Origin: Aurifilum marmelostoma
Lineage: Eukaryota; Ascomycota; Sordariomycetes; Diaporthales; Cryphonectriaceae
Length of the DNA: 64,000 nucleotides
Direction of reading: 5' to 3'
Assembly (NCBI GenBank): GCA_027559495.1
Contig: JAMXSV010000023.1
Coordinates: forward strand, 1,302,001-1,366,000
The position numbers were made by a program, and so were the translations under genes. Under the pieces are notes generated by a model. The model had not been told where the DNA came from and searched no databases. It was given only the letters and a program-made list of their open reading frames with translations. Shown here piece by piece: positions 33,263-43,139 of the stretch; position 1 is the stretch's first letter; each line of letters begins with the position of its first letter.

Positions 33263-34006
33263 ATGCACGCTCCCTCCGTCCTCAGCCTGCTCGTCTCTGG
33301 CCTTGCGGCCTCGACCGCCGCCGGTTTTGAGCTCAGCGCTCCCGGCACCTCTGTGGCCCTGTCCCGCCGCGGCGTTGCCCTGATGGCTGCTCTGGCCGCC
33401 CCGGCGCTGGCCGTCCCCGTCAGTGTGGAGGTTCGCGAGCCCCACCACCAAGGAAAGGGAAAGAAGAACAACAACCGTGACCTTGAGGACCTGGAGGCTC
33501 GTGAGCCCCACCACCAGGGCAAAGGAAAGAAGAAGAACAACCGCGATGTTGAGGAGATTGAGGCTCGCGAGCCTCACCATCAAGGAAAGGGGAAGAAAAA
33601 TAACAACCGTGACCTTGAGGACCTGGAGGCTCGTGAGCCCCATCATCAGGGGAAGGGAAAGAAGAACAATAACCGCGATGTTGCGGAGATTGAGGCTCGC
33701 GAGCCTCACCATCAAGGAAAGGGAAAGAAGAACAACAACCGTGACGTCGAGGAGATTGAGGCCCGCGAGCCTCACCACCAGGGCAAGGGCAAGAAGAACA
33801 ACAACCGTGACGTCGAGGAGATTGAGGCCCGCGAGCCTCACCACCAGGGCAAGGGCAAGAAGAACAACAATCGTGACGTCGAGGAGATTAAGGCCCGCGA
33901 GCCCCATCACCAGGGCAAGGGAAAGAAGAATAACAACCGTGACGTCGAGGAGATTGAGGCCCGCGAGCCTCACCACCAAGGCAAGGGAAAGAAGGGTGGT
34001 AACTAA
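33263..34006 (+). CDS. Secreted precursor with nine REPHHQGKGKK repeats
   Basis: A single exon encodes 247 residues. A signal peptide (about residues 1-20, MHAPSVLSLLVSGLAASTAA) is followed by a leader with SRR (34-36) and a second hydrophobic Ala-rich stretch (about 37-52). Residues 58-233 are eight head-to-tail 22-residue units, each REPHHQGKGKK followed by a spacer of the form NNNRDVEEIEA or NNNRDLEDLEA. A ninth unit is truncated to REPHHQGKGKKGGN at the C-terminus. The dibasic KK in each unit and the acidic spacer ending in EA resemble kexin/dipeptidyl-processed precursors (alpha-pheromone, dikaritin or KEP-type). The units contain no Tyr, Phe, Trp or Cys, unlike alpha-pheromone or described dikaritin cores, and two His per unit suggest possible metal binding. 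I do not recognise the gene by name. A secreted structural or metal-binding protein is an alternative. Confidence 0.85.
   Translation: MHAPSVLSLLVSGLAASTAAGFELSAPGTSVALSRRGVALMAALAAPALAVPVSVEVREPHHQGKGKKNNNRDLEDLEAREPHHQGKGKKKNNRDVEEIEAREPHHQGKGKKNNNRDLEDLEAREPHHQGKGKKNNNRDVAEIEAREPHHQGKGKKNNNRDVEEIEAREPHHQGKGKKNNNRDVEEIEAREPHHQGKGKKNNNRDVEEIKAREPHHQGKGKKNNNRDVEEIEAREPHHQGKGKKGGN
33434..34003 (+). repeat. 66-bp in-frame minisatellite (8 full units plus one partial)
   Basis: Eight 66-nt units (33434-33961) and a 42-nt partial ninth unit make up most of the precursor gene. Units 1 and 3 share the LEDLEA spacer and its codons. Units 2 and 4 share GAT-GTT codons in the spacer. Units 5-8 are almost identical. 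This indicates an older two-unit (132-bp) duplication followed by recent single-unit amplification. Confidence 0.95.
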
Positions 34007-35814
34007 AACTTTCTTTGCATCGTGGTGTGACAGTCTTCTGAGTAGACGGCTGCGTCAATTCCCAAGTGCTACACACGCCACATTAGCTACGGTGCGCAGA
34101 CAAAACATGTCAACTAGCCCGCAATCTTACACATCGTGTATGTGTGCATGAGAAATGATAGTCTGATTTTTAAAGTGTGATCGACGTAATACGAGACGAA
34201 ATTCAAAATGGATCTGGAGCGATGAAAGCTTGGTCTGCGTTCGCTGTGTCTTTTTATACGAAGGAGGTTCAGTTCTCACATCTGCAGAGACTTTGCCTAT
34301 ATTTCAAGAGTCTGGACTCTCGGATACCTTAGGAATGAATTATGTCAGCCCTGAAATGTCCCCTAAGGCTGAGTTTCAGATCGACGCACATACACATCCT
34401 GAGCCGATCAGTGTTTGGTACATTGGGATGATGCGGGATGAACGGTCTTGGGCGCATCTCAAGGTCTATTGGGCCGATAATCAGAGACGAAAAATGCGCC
34501 GAGCTAAAGTTATAAGTTAAAATTCTCTCGAATAATCCATCAATGTAAGGAAGAGTAGTGGCGTTTTCATCTGCTGCGTTCGGCTTTGGAATTGCAAATT
34601 ACAATGGGGTGCGACAGTCTTCCATTCCTCAATTTCGTCTCCTCATTTGACAGGGTAGAGACGAGAAACATTTCAAGTTTCAACTTAGCCCTTCTTCCTG
34701 GAGGTATAAGTGATTACAACACAATGACCCTTGGTGGAATTGCCTCGCTCAGAGGAAAATAATATCAAGTATGTCTTCTCTCGTGTGTATATATACCTGG
34801 GTATTCACCTAGTGTTTGAGGTCCCCAACATCCATGGATCAAAGCAAGAGTATGCTAGCAAGACTAGGCTTTGATGTCTACGGCACAACAAAGTTATGCT
34901 TATAAATTATGTTTATATAGTCTACTGTGTTGCCCGAGAGTTTCTCTCATCTCCAAGACATATCCAGTCGGGCAGCTGCTGGTCCGTCTGTGTGCTACCT
35001 ATTCTTTCCACGTAATTATTTATTGATCTCTGGCTGCATGTATGCAATGATCTGTAGATGATGTTGAAGAAACTGCCCTGAGAAGCATCTGTCAAAGCCT
35101 ACCTTTTTGAGAGGAAAGACAGAAAAAAAAAATAAAAATAAAAAAGGCAGTCTGAGCAAATCTCATTGTTTTTTCGCTGCGGAAATGTATGTGCAATTGA
35201 CCTGGGAAGGACGCAGAAACTAAGCGTACAGAAGTCGCCAGAGTATTTTTTGTATTTGAATGTCGAACAAACCCTCAAAATTCATCACACATAATATATT
35301 ATAGCATTGGCCTGTTCTTATCAATCATTATCTCTCATTCCCTGACAATTCTTATATACCGAGTACAAGAGGAAACTGCGTCCCCTTGACTTTCCAGAAT
35401 CGTCACCAAGTCACTGGCGGTCTTGGCATGTACCAATCATTTTACACTAACGTCGCACAGACCAGCATGTGATCCGTGGATAGCATGGATCAGCGCTCCC
35501 CTGTTCAAGAATTTGACGCCTTCTGAGCAGCAAGTGCTCAAAGTTATTTGCCCTACGTCAACTCGAGCCAACATTTCCCTTCGGTCGTCCTTCCCACATC
35601 CCACGACCAACTCGCGACCCTCGCCAAACGCCTCGCGAACCCCAAGTCTCCTTCCAGTGCGAGGTCGACACGGGCCTCTCTCAGCTGCGACCCGAAGGCG
35701 ACTTTTCTGCACCCCTCAGCTACCTCGAGGAGCTTGTCAGAAGCATCCCGAGCAGTACACGACCTACCACAACAACATTTTCTACCCGGAGGAGCAGAAG
35801 CACAGGCCCTCAAG
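34007..35814. other. AT-rich gene-poor region between repeat precursor and TOM22
   Basis: About 1.8 kb, visibly AT-richer than neighbouring DNA (A-rich run near 35125-35145). Frames of up to 96 codons exist (for example 34230-34520) but show no recognisable domain or intron support, so none is called. Confidence 0.6.
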
Positions 35815-36476
35815 ATGGTTCAACTTGTCGAGGTTGAGGACGAGGAGTTCCAGAAGCGCCAGCCCGGCCCTGAGGAGGACGAAGGCGATTACACAGACAC
35901 TGGTGAGCAATCTCGCGGCCGTTTTTCTTTCGTGTTGTACCGTGCGGCGCATCTAGTGACGCAACTGCAAAATTTCGAGATGCGTCTCAGCATCTCTCGG
36001 CACCTTACCACCGCATTGCGATCCTCTTTCTTGATTGTCTGGTCAAAACACAACATGCTAATGATTCCCCCCCCCCCCCCTTTTCACAGACTCCGAAATC
36101 TCCAACGACTCAGACTTCGACCCAAGCGCCGAGACCTTCGCGGACCGCCTCTCGGCCCTCCGCGACATCGTCCCCCCCCACCACCCGCTCGTGGTTCTAC
36201 GGAAAGTACCAGACAACCCGCCGCGTCATCACCGGCGTCCTCTTCTTTGCCGGCCGCTCCATGTGGTCCATCTCCGTCTCCGCTCTGCTGATCGGTGTGC
36301 CCTTTGCCTTGTGCTGGGCAGAGGAGCAGCAGATGATCGCCATGGAGCAGGAGATGCGCCAGCGCGAGCAGGGCCAAGATCTGCTCACCGCTGGCGGCGC
36401 GGACGGCAACACCGCAGACAGGATCGGGGAGGCCCTCGGCAAGGAGGGTGGTGTGCAGGCGAGGCCTGCGTTGTGA
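35815..36476 (+). CDS. TOM22: Mitochondrial import receptor subunit Tom22 (apparent +1 frameshift)
   Basis: Exon 1 is 35815-35902 (MVQLVEVEDEEFQKRQ...). After an intron with GTGAGC donor and TTTTCACAG acceptor, exon 2 is 36090-36476. Exon 2 begins in frame with DSEISNDSDFDPSAETFADRL, then SALRDIVPP. The rest of the protein (TTRSWFYGKYQTTRR, membrane segment SMWSISVSALLIGVPFALCW, acidic/Gln-rich C-terminus) is one frame over. Dropping one C from the eight-C run at 36172-36179 restores about 157 residues, the normal size. Tom22 is the central receptor and organiser of the TOM complex in the outer mitochondrial membrane. Its acidic N-terminus faces the cytosol and binds presequences. Because Tom22 is essential in fungi, a sequencing error in the C run is far likelier than gene loss. 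Confidence 0.85.
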
Positions 36477-37258
36477 GGGAGAATCTTGAGGGGTGGAGGG
36501 GTTCTTTTTTTGTTTAGTGGTTTGATGATGATGTGATGCAACGGTCGAGGGTGGGGGGGGGGGGTGGACAATTCTGTTTGGCTCTCCTCTCTCTTCCCTT
36601 TCTGTTTGTCTCGATGTTCTGTATCGAGGACATGTATGGCATCACATCCCTGCGTCTCGGGGACTGGCGGTTCTGAGGGGGATAGCAACTCTCCTCTATC
36701 TCTCTTTCTCTCTCTGTATCGAGGGCCTGAGAGACAAGGCCTTCGTGTATACTCGCATAAGACCTCGGCTCGGACGGCCAGAGGCAATCGGTCAATATGG
36801 AAATGGAGTTCTGATTTCTTGGCCCCGGAACCTTTTCACATGGAGCCAGCACCTCAACATTTCCTTGAAGTGAAATCTGCTTGTTCTTCACCACCCTAGA
36901 GCCGGTGTGGCCTTTTTCTAATGGTTACTTCTGCCGACATCACATCATGATAAGCTATTTATTCACTCATTCGGTCAGAGAAAAAATGCCATGCGCGTTC
37001 CACCTAAACATATGCTCGATTCAATACAATTTTCAAATGCTCTAGAACGCCGTCGGATGTTGCTATGAAAGTGATAAAAAGCTACCAGTAGTCAATTCGA
37101 CTGAGTAGAGGGGGGTATTGAACATGTTTCCTTTTCCTCATTCTGTCTTCTTTCTCTTCCTCGACAACCCAAACCGTCGTCACGCCAGAAATGGGAAGGG
37201 GAGTTTGTGACAGCCACCACGTCACCTAGCTCACCGGCGATACCACCACACTCGCCAC
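36477..37258. other. Convergent intergenic region TOM22 / FZO1
   Basis: No gene seen. A G-run near 36551-36562 and CT-rich segments (36690-36720) are present. The stretch serves as the 3' flank of both genes. Confidence 0.6.
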
Positions 37259-40092
37259 CTACATCGCCGCAGCCGCAGGAACACCCTCGAGGTCCACGCC
37301 CTCGACCTGCGCCTTCTGGTCCGCACTGTTGCGCACCAGGTTGGTAAAGTACCGCAGCGCATCGTGGCTCTCCTTCTTGACCTTGAGCGTCTCCTCGCGG
37401 CGCTGGCCGAGCTGCTCGACCGAGCGGTTCAGGTTAAAGACGACATGGTCTTTGGGCGTGTGCAGGACCTTGCGGACGGAGCCGGAGATGCGCTGTGCAT
37501 TGCTGTGTACGTACTCCATAGCGGCCAGCTGTGCTGAGATCTTGTTCGAGAGCCGGTGCGGTAGGGATTGGGGGATTTGGTTCAGAACGTAGACTGCGGC
37601 TGCGGCGGCTGTCGACAGTGTCAGTAACGAATCATCAAGCGTGGAAGGGTAAGTCAAATCCGCATACCTGCAAGAATTAAGCCGGGAACGATCATCCGGC
37701 GCAGGTTATCGTTGCCAACGATGCGAGCAGCGCTGAAAGCATGATCCATCCAGCTGTATCCACCGACGACCTGCATACCAACGGTCGTGGCAACAGTGAG
37801 AGCCATTCCCGTACCGGCTACTTTCTCTTGTCGTTGCATGAGAGTCGACCAGTCCACGAAATCTAGCACCTCGGTCGGTACGTCAATTTGCTTCGCCAGA
37901 ACGTCACGTCTACGCCGGAACATGACGTCTGGGTGGAAGTTGAGTCCAGCATACTCGTTGCCCAGGTGCACGATACCGAGCTGCTTAATGGCGTTGACAC
38001 CACCGACAGCCTTTCCACGTGCATATTCCTCGCAATCGCTCACGCAAGCCTGGATTCCCTGCAGCATGGCCTCCTTCAGCTCTTCAGCATAGTCAAAGGC
38101 CTGGAACAACCCGGGATACGGGACATTGATGTTCTCGTCAGCGTGCGCAATAGCCTCGTTCAGATTGCCGCGGGTGTGTTGGTAGACATCGTCGCATGTC
38201 TCGTCAATAGCCTGATTGACCTCATCGGTGATCTTGCTCTGGGCCTTTTTGCTGGCCTCGAGCTGAGGCTCGATCTCCCGCAACTCTTTGCCCACACGGT
38301 CCACCTCTGACTGGGCGACCTCAGCATTTACGGTCGCCAGGGAGTTGACGTCGGCCAGGATATTCAGCAAGTAATGCTTGGCTGGAGCAAGCTTTGAACG
38401 TGCGCGCTTCTCCAGAACGAACCTCCGCAGAGACTGCTCCAGCTTCTGGAAGTCCCGCATCTTCTCCTTGTCCTTGCCTTTGCCCTTCGGATCGCTAGGG
38501 TCGCCGCCGCCGCCGCCTCCACTTGAGCTGCCGTTCCCATCGCCGCCTGGTCCACCTCCTGGCGGCGTAGGCATCATTGGTATCGCATTGCTTGATACAA
38601 AGTGGACAAGCTCGGCTGACTCCTTGTGCGTCCTTGGGCTGATGCCAGAAACCTGGTCGAGGATCATCTTCTGACATCGCCGTTGATCCCTGATCATGTC
38701 AAAACCATTGACAACAATGAAAAGATATGCCTTCTCTGCTGCTGCGGCCCACAGGAACTCCTTGGCCGACTGTGTGAAGTGATTGGCGGCGGAGACTACA
38801 AAGACAACGACGTCGATCTCCTCCTGTCTGGCGAAGACGGCGGTAGTCTTGGTAGTGTCGGAGTTGAGGCCAGGTGCATCGATAAGTGCTATATCCACCA
38901 CGCCATTGTTGAGCAAGGACTCGTCGAGAGAGCGCACCTCCCTGACATAAACCTTGCACATCAAGTAGGCATCATTATCGATGACGATGTCCTCGAGCTG
39001 AGCCAGGGTGTATACGTCGTAGGTTGTCTCGTCGTTCCGATCGTAGACGGCATCCTTGTGAACCGCGTGGACCTCCTCGATGTTGCTGTTCTCCTTGTAG
39101 TCCAGGACCTCGCAGAAGATGCTCGTGCAGGGCTGCTGGTCTTCCGGCAGAACCTTCCTCCTCAACAGCGCATTGCAGAAGGTGGATTTGCCAGCATTCA
39201 GGTCTCCCGTGATGAGAACTTTGCTCGCAGTATCCTCTATTCGTTCCCGCAGCTTGAGAAGATGTGCAATGCTGGAGCTGATCTTGCCGTCGAGTAGGGA
39301 CGCAATGGACCCCTTCTCTAGCGAGTGGACCAGCTGCGTGTGGTGCAGAGCTCCCAATTTCAGATCCAGCTTCAGTATGGAAAACTCTTGAGCTATTTGA
39401 GGCGTGACAAGCCGTGGCTCTGCCCCGAGTCTCTTTTCAGCCACCTTGCTCGACTCAGCAGCAGCACCCGCGTGGTCCTCCAGGGACGTCATAGCACGCC
39501 TGATTTGTGGCGGAGGAGATCTCTGAGATGCGACAGCAAAGTCGTCGATGTTTGAGAAGTGGTGTCGAAACTCAGGTCTCGTCGGGGATGAGGAAGCGGT
39601 GTCGACCTCGGCTCGCTGGACGGATGGGTAATGGGCTGGCCATTTCGCGTTCTCATCCTGCAGCTCGGTGAGGAGATCGATGACCTTGTTGATGGCCCGG
39701 TTGAGGACCCCGCGTTGTTGATTGTACCACAGCTGGTGCACGGCGCTGGTCTGCATCCGCCGGTCTGCACCAGCCGAGCGTGGTGGCGTGTCGGCGTGAG
39801 TCGCATTCTCCCACGCTGGCGTGTCGGGCATCAGCGCGTTGCCCACGGGTCCGCTGGCGACAGACCCACCATAGCCAGAGTCCCTCTCGATCATCTCCTG
39901 CAGCTGCGCGCCATACTTGGACGTCGAGCCAGAGCCGACGGTAGCGAAGGCTGGAAGCAGGCCACCATTGTTGTTGTTGGTTGGTGAGCGGCTACGGCTT
40001 GCGACGTCATCGGGATTAGAGGATGAGGGCGTCTCGTCGTCGGTTGGCTGCGCCGGCGACTTGCCCTTGCCGCTGAAATAATCTTGACTCAT
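37259..40092 (-). CDS. FZO1: Mitofusin, outer-membrane fusion GTPase Fzo1
   Basis: Two exons in transcript order, 40092-37668 and 37608-37259, with a 59-nt GTATGC intron, encode 924 residues. Fzo1 is a dynamin-like GTPase that tethers and fuses mitochondrial outer membranes. The start MSQDYFSGKG at 40092 follows upstream in-frame codons that look like leader. A disordered N-terminal ~180 residues precede a helical segment, then the GTPase domain with P-loop GDLNAGKST at about residues 296-304 and DAPGLNSD as the G3 motif. A Gly/Ser-rich linker interrupts the region after the GTPase core. Two closely spaced membrane segments near residues 780-830, the second split by the intron (IVPGLILA joined to AAAAAVYVLN), form the hairpin typical of fungal mitofusins, followed by a C-terminal heptad region (VFNLNRSVEQLGQRREETL). 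Confidence 0.95.
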
Positions 40093-40827
40093 TTTGGATC
40101 GTGCACGTCCATCTGATGTGATGGTTCGAGGCAGAAGAGAAGGGCGTGGTGAGGAAGGGAGGACGAGGAATGGAGGAAGAAGGGGGGGGGGGGGCAAAGT
40201 TGAAAACTGGTGACTCTATTTTTCGGTCGGCGTATGGAGCTGGACCAGGACGAGGGACCCGTTTCCCAAATTCATGCACTCACATGCGTGCGATGCAATG
40301 GCCTACAAAAAACTTAAGTAGAGCGCTCCAGGGCCACCCAGTTTTGGTCTCTAGCAGCCAGCCAATTCGCCTCCACCTCCCGTTACGTCAAGGCCCTCCC
40401 TGCTCAGACCTGTCTCCATCCCCAGACTTTAGTCTACTGCTTACCTAACCCCCTAATTTGATGTGAGTCTACCACTGGACTTTCACTGCTTGCCTGCCCG
40501 CTTAGCGCTGTTGGTACAGGGTAGGGGCCTGTACTGGCAATGCCAAGTCGAACATCATGCCTTGGGCACTTTGATTCAACAGTATGCTCGCAGGTCAAAC
40601 GACACCTGCAGACTCCCTCCGAGCCTCGCTTCCTACGTATCACCACTACTGGAGACACAGGCAACACTTTTGCAAGCAGTGCAATTTTCTGCCTTCTGCA
40701 GGCCATCTCGAGACCGATACGACGTTGATCGCCTCTCTCCGCGCTCACCTTCCGAGGCACTTGCTCTGACGAGCTCGAGCACGCTATCAGTTCATCTAAT
40801 CAGCGGTGCGCTGTGGTCCAAGGCAGT
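40093..40827. promoter_or_regulatory. Divergent promoter region of FZO1 (-) and VPS2 (+)
   Basis: 735 bp between divergent starts. A G-run lies at 40183-40194 close to FZO1. No gene or specific factor site is claimed. Confidence 0.4.
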
Positions 40828-41749
40828 ATGAATGTGAGTTACGAGGTACCTCGAGGGACCCAAGAGACTGGCTTGAACTGATCACCACATGTGACGGGCA
40901 GATCCTAGAATGGGCCTTCGGAAAGCGCATGACGCCTGCCGAGCGTCTGCGCAAGAACCAACGGATGCTCGACAAGGCCATCCGCGAGCTTGACCAGGTC
41001 CGAGTGAAACTGGAGAAACAGGAGAAGTCGCTGGTCACACAGATCAAGCAGAATGCACAGAAAAACCAGATGGGCGCGGCCAAGATCCAGGCCAAGGATC
41101 TCGTGCGCACGAGGAGGTACGGCTACTGGACGACATTCATGATCTTGACCATGGGTTGACGATGGCTCTCAGGTATATCGAGAAGTTCTACGGTATGCGG
41201 AGTCAGCTGCAGAAGATCTCTCTACGCCTACAGGTACGCTGCCGGCAAATTACTCCGAGCAGTGGGTTATGCCGCTGACTGTGCTCTTCAGACCTACCGG
41301 ACGAACGAGCAGATGATGCAAGCTATGAAGGGTGCTACTGTCGCCCTTGGCAGCATGAACAAGAGCATGAACCTCCCGCAACTACAGAGAATAGCCATGG
41401 AGTTTGAAAGGGAAAATGACATCATGGATCAGCGGCAGGAGATGATGGACGATGCGATTGATGATGCGATGGATGTCGGTGTGGAAGAGGAGGGGGATGA
41501 GGTTGTGGAGCAGGTCCTCGAGGAGATCGGTGTTGACCTGAGTCAATCGGTAAGTGGCACCGTGCGGAAGAACAAATATTTTTGGAACACGGAATTAACT
41601 TGGTATTTGACCAGCTGGGCGAGACACCTTCCGGCTTGCAGACGAGCGCCGTGGCTGAAGGCCGTGTGGCTCAAGCGGTCGGCAGCGGTGGTGGGGCTGA
41701 CCCCGGCGACGATGACCTCCAGGCTCGACTGGACAGCCTGAGAAGATGA
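40828..41749 (+). CDS. VPS2: ESCRT-III subunit Vps2/Did4 (CHMP2)
   Basis: Five exons, 40828-40833 (six coding bases, Met-Asn), 40902-41116, 41173-41233, 41292-41549 and 41615-41749, encode 224 residues, the usual length. All phases fit. Vps2 is an ESCRT-III subunit that assembles on endosomes, caps Snf7 filaments and recruits the ATPase Vps4 in multivesicular-body sorting. Diagnostic sequence is the N-terminal ILEWAFGKRMTPAERLRKN, the basic first helix, RRYIEKFYGMRSQLQKISLRLQ across two junctions, and EMMDDAIDDAMDVGVEEEG. The C-terminus DDDLQARLDSLRR is a clear MIM1 motif for the Vps4 MIT domain. The very small first exon follows from the family N-terminus and a GTGAGT donor. No other in-frame start is near. 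Confidence 0.94.
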
Positions 41750-42054
41750 CAGCGGTCGAATGGCTTCCGAAAAGGGAGTATTGAGCTCTGTACCCGGAAC
41801 TCACGACGTCTTCTTTCATCTGCTATAGAGTTCCGGTCCTTTACTATTAGCACCAAGCAGCAGCGGTTTCTCGCAGCTGACTGACTTGACTGACTTCTTT
41901 GACAGACTTTTTGTATTGTCATCTGTAATATGCCTCTTTAACTTGGTAGACAGGATGATTCATCGGGCAATAAAGCACGTCTCTTATTGAAGTGTGTATC
42001 ACTATCACCAAATCCACCGCGTCCGCACTCCCGAGAAGCCTTTACTGTTCTTGC
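41750..42054. other. Convergent intergenic region VPS2 / unknown gene
   Basis: 305 bp of shared 3' flank with no gene seen. Confidence 0.6.
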
Positions 42055-43139
42055 TCAAAAAAGTCCCAGACATCCTGTGCGCATTCCAGCAGCCGTGGGA
42101 TGCTCACCACGACGTCCCCCCTCACCAGGACCAGGTTCTCTCGAGAACAGGAGCCTAAAACGCAGGACCAAGTCACTGCTAGTGACGTTGAATGTAGGTG
42201 GCGTTCCGGTGTTTCGAGTGATTCTGATCTCTTGCTGTAACACGGGGGATAGTGGTTGCGCTGCTGAACTTCGGGTCGTTGTTGCGCCCTGTCGGTCCTG
42301 TCCACCGCCCTGAGTCTCTTCATACCTTTCAATGATTATTTCTTGGCGACTGCGATCGATTTTGGCGACGACTACTAGTTTGACAGCATGGTCGGAAGCG
42401 TGGAACCACCAACGCATATCTTGGCGGAGCTGCGCCAGAGTTTGGGAATACCCGGCCTCAATGACCAAAGTTGGCCATAGAGGAACCCTGCCCGTGAGTG
42501 TTCTTGGACCACCTGATGAATCGGGCTCGCTGCTATCTCCGTCCCCAGCACGCCTTCCTAGAGGGTATAGAGTAGAATAGGTCGATACCCAAGCGCCTCT
42601 CAAGCCCATTTCCACGATCTGGTCACGACATTCGTTGTAGATGCCACCATGAAGTGCTTCATGTGGTCCCCTTGGGAGGACGATGATGAGAATTTGCTTT
42701 TCGCGGTAATACCTCCGGAATCGGTATCTTCGCGGCGGCGCGTGGAAGGTATATCTTTTTTTGTCGAGTACAGCGTAGGCTTCAGGAGAAACATCTGATA
42801 AGACATATTAGTAAAAGCTCACAGGTTTTTTTTTGCCTTTCGTTTGTTCTTTTTCCTTTCATGTACTGATATATATATTTATAATATCAACGTACTCGTG
42901 ACGATGGCAAAATTTCCATCAATGCGATCCAGTTCTCTGAACAAGGCGGCTGGAGTTGTGAAAGGAATGTGTGCATCCAGTTGCTCACAAGGACTTGATG
43001 TCTTTTGCAGATCCATCATTTCGGAAATGGGTGGCGTGGTGGGATCCGTGCCAGCCTGCAACGGTGTTGTTGCTGTCGACACTGATGCCGGTGAAGCTGA
43101 GTACAGTTGCGGTTGAAACTGAGCGTCTGTCGATGCCAT
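42055..43139 (-). CDS. Fungal protein of unknown function
   Basis: Two exons in transcript order, 43139-42896 and 42794-42055, with a GTACGT...CAG intron of 101 nt, encode 327 residues. The junction gives FAIVTNVSPEAYAVLD in a single frame. Visible features are a Thr/Pro-rich N-terminal ~45 residues, then FRELDRIDGNFAIVT, an Arg-rich YTFHAPPRRYRFRRYYREK block, ILIIVLPRGPHEALHGGIYNE, and a conserved-looking core WPTLVIEAGYSQTLAQLRQD followed by RWWFHASDHAVKLVVVAKID. I recall similar WPTLVIEAG...RWWF proteins as multicopy lineage-expanded families in Pezizomycotina, without assigned function. The alternation of hydrophobic strands with Glu and Lys residues could fit a nuclease-like fold, but that is speculation. 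No signal peptide or membrane segment was seen. It is divergent to the PP2C gene. Confidence 0.8.

Noticed and set aside
33434..34003. CRISPR-like array
   Set aside because: The regular 66-bp repeats are contiguous, in frame and code for protein, have no unique spacers, and the genome is eukaryotic.
33263..34006. Alpha-pheromone precursor
   Set aside because: It has the right general layout, but the units lack the Trp-Cys...Gly-Gln-Pro-Cys-Trp type core of Sordariomycete alpha pheromones.
34230..34520. 96-codon open frame after the repeat precursor
   Set aside because: No signal peptide, domain or splice support, and AT-rich surroundings.
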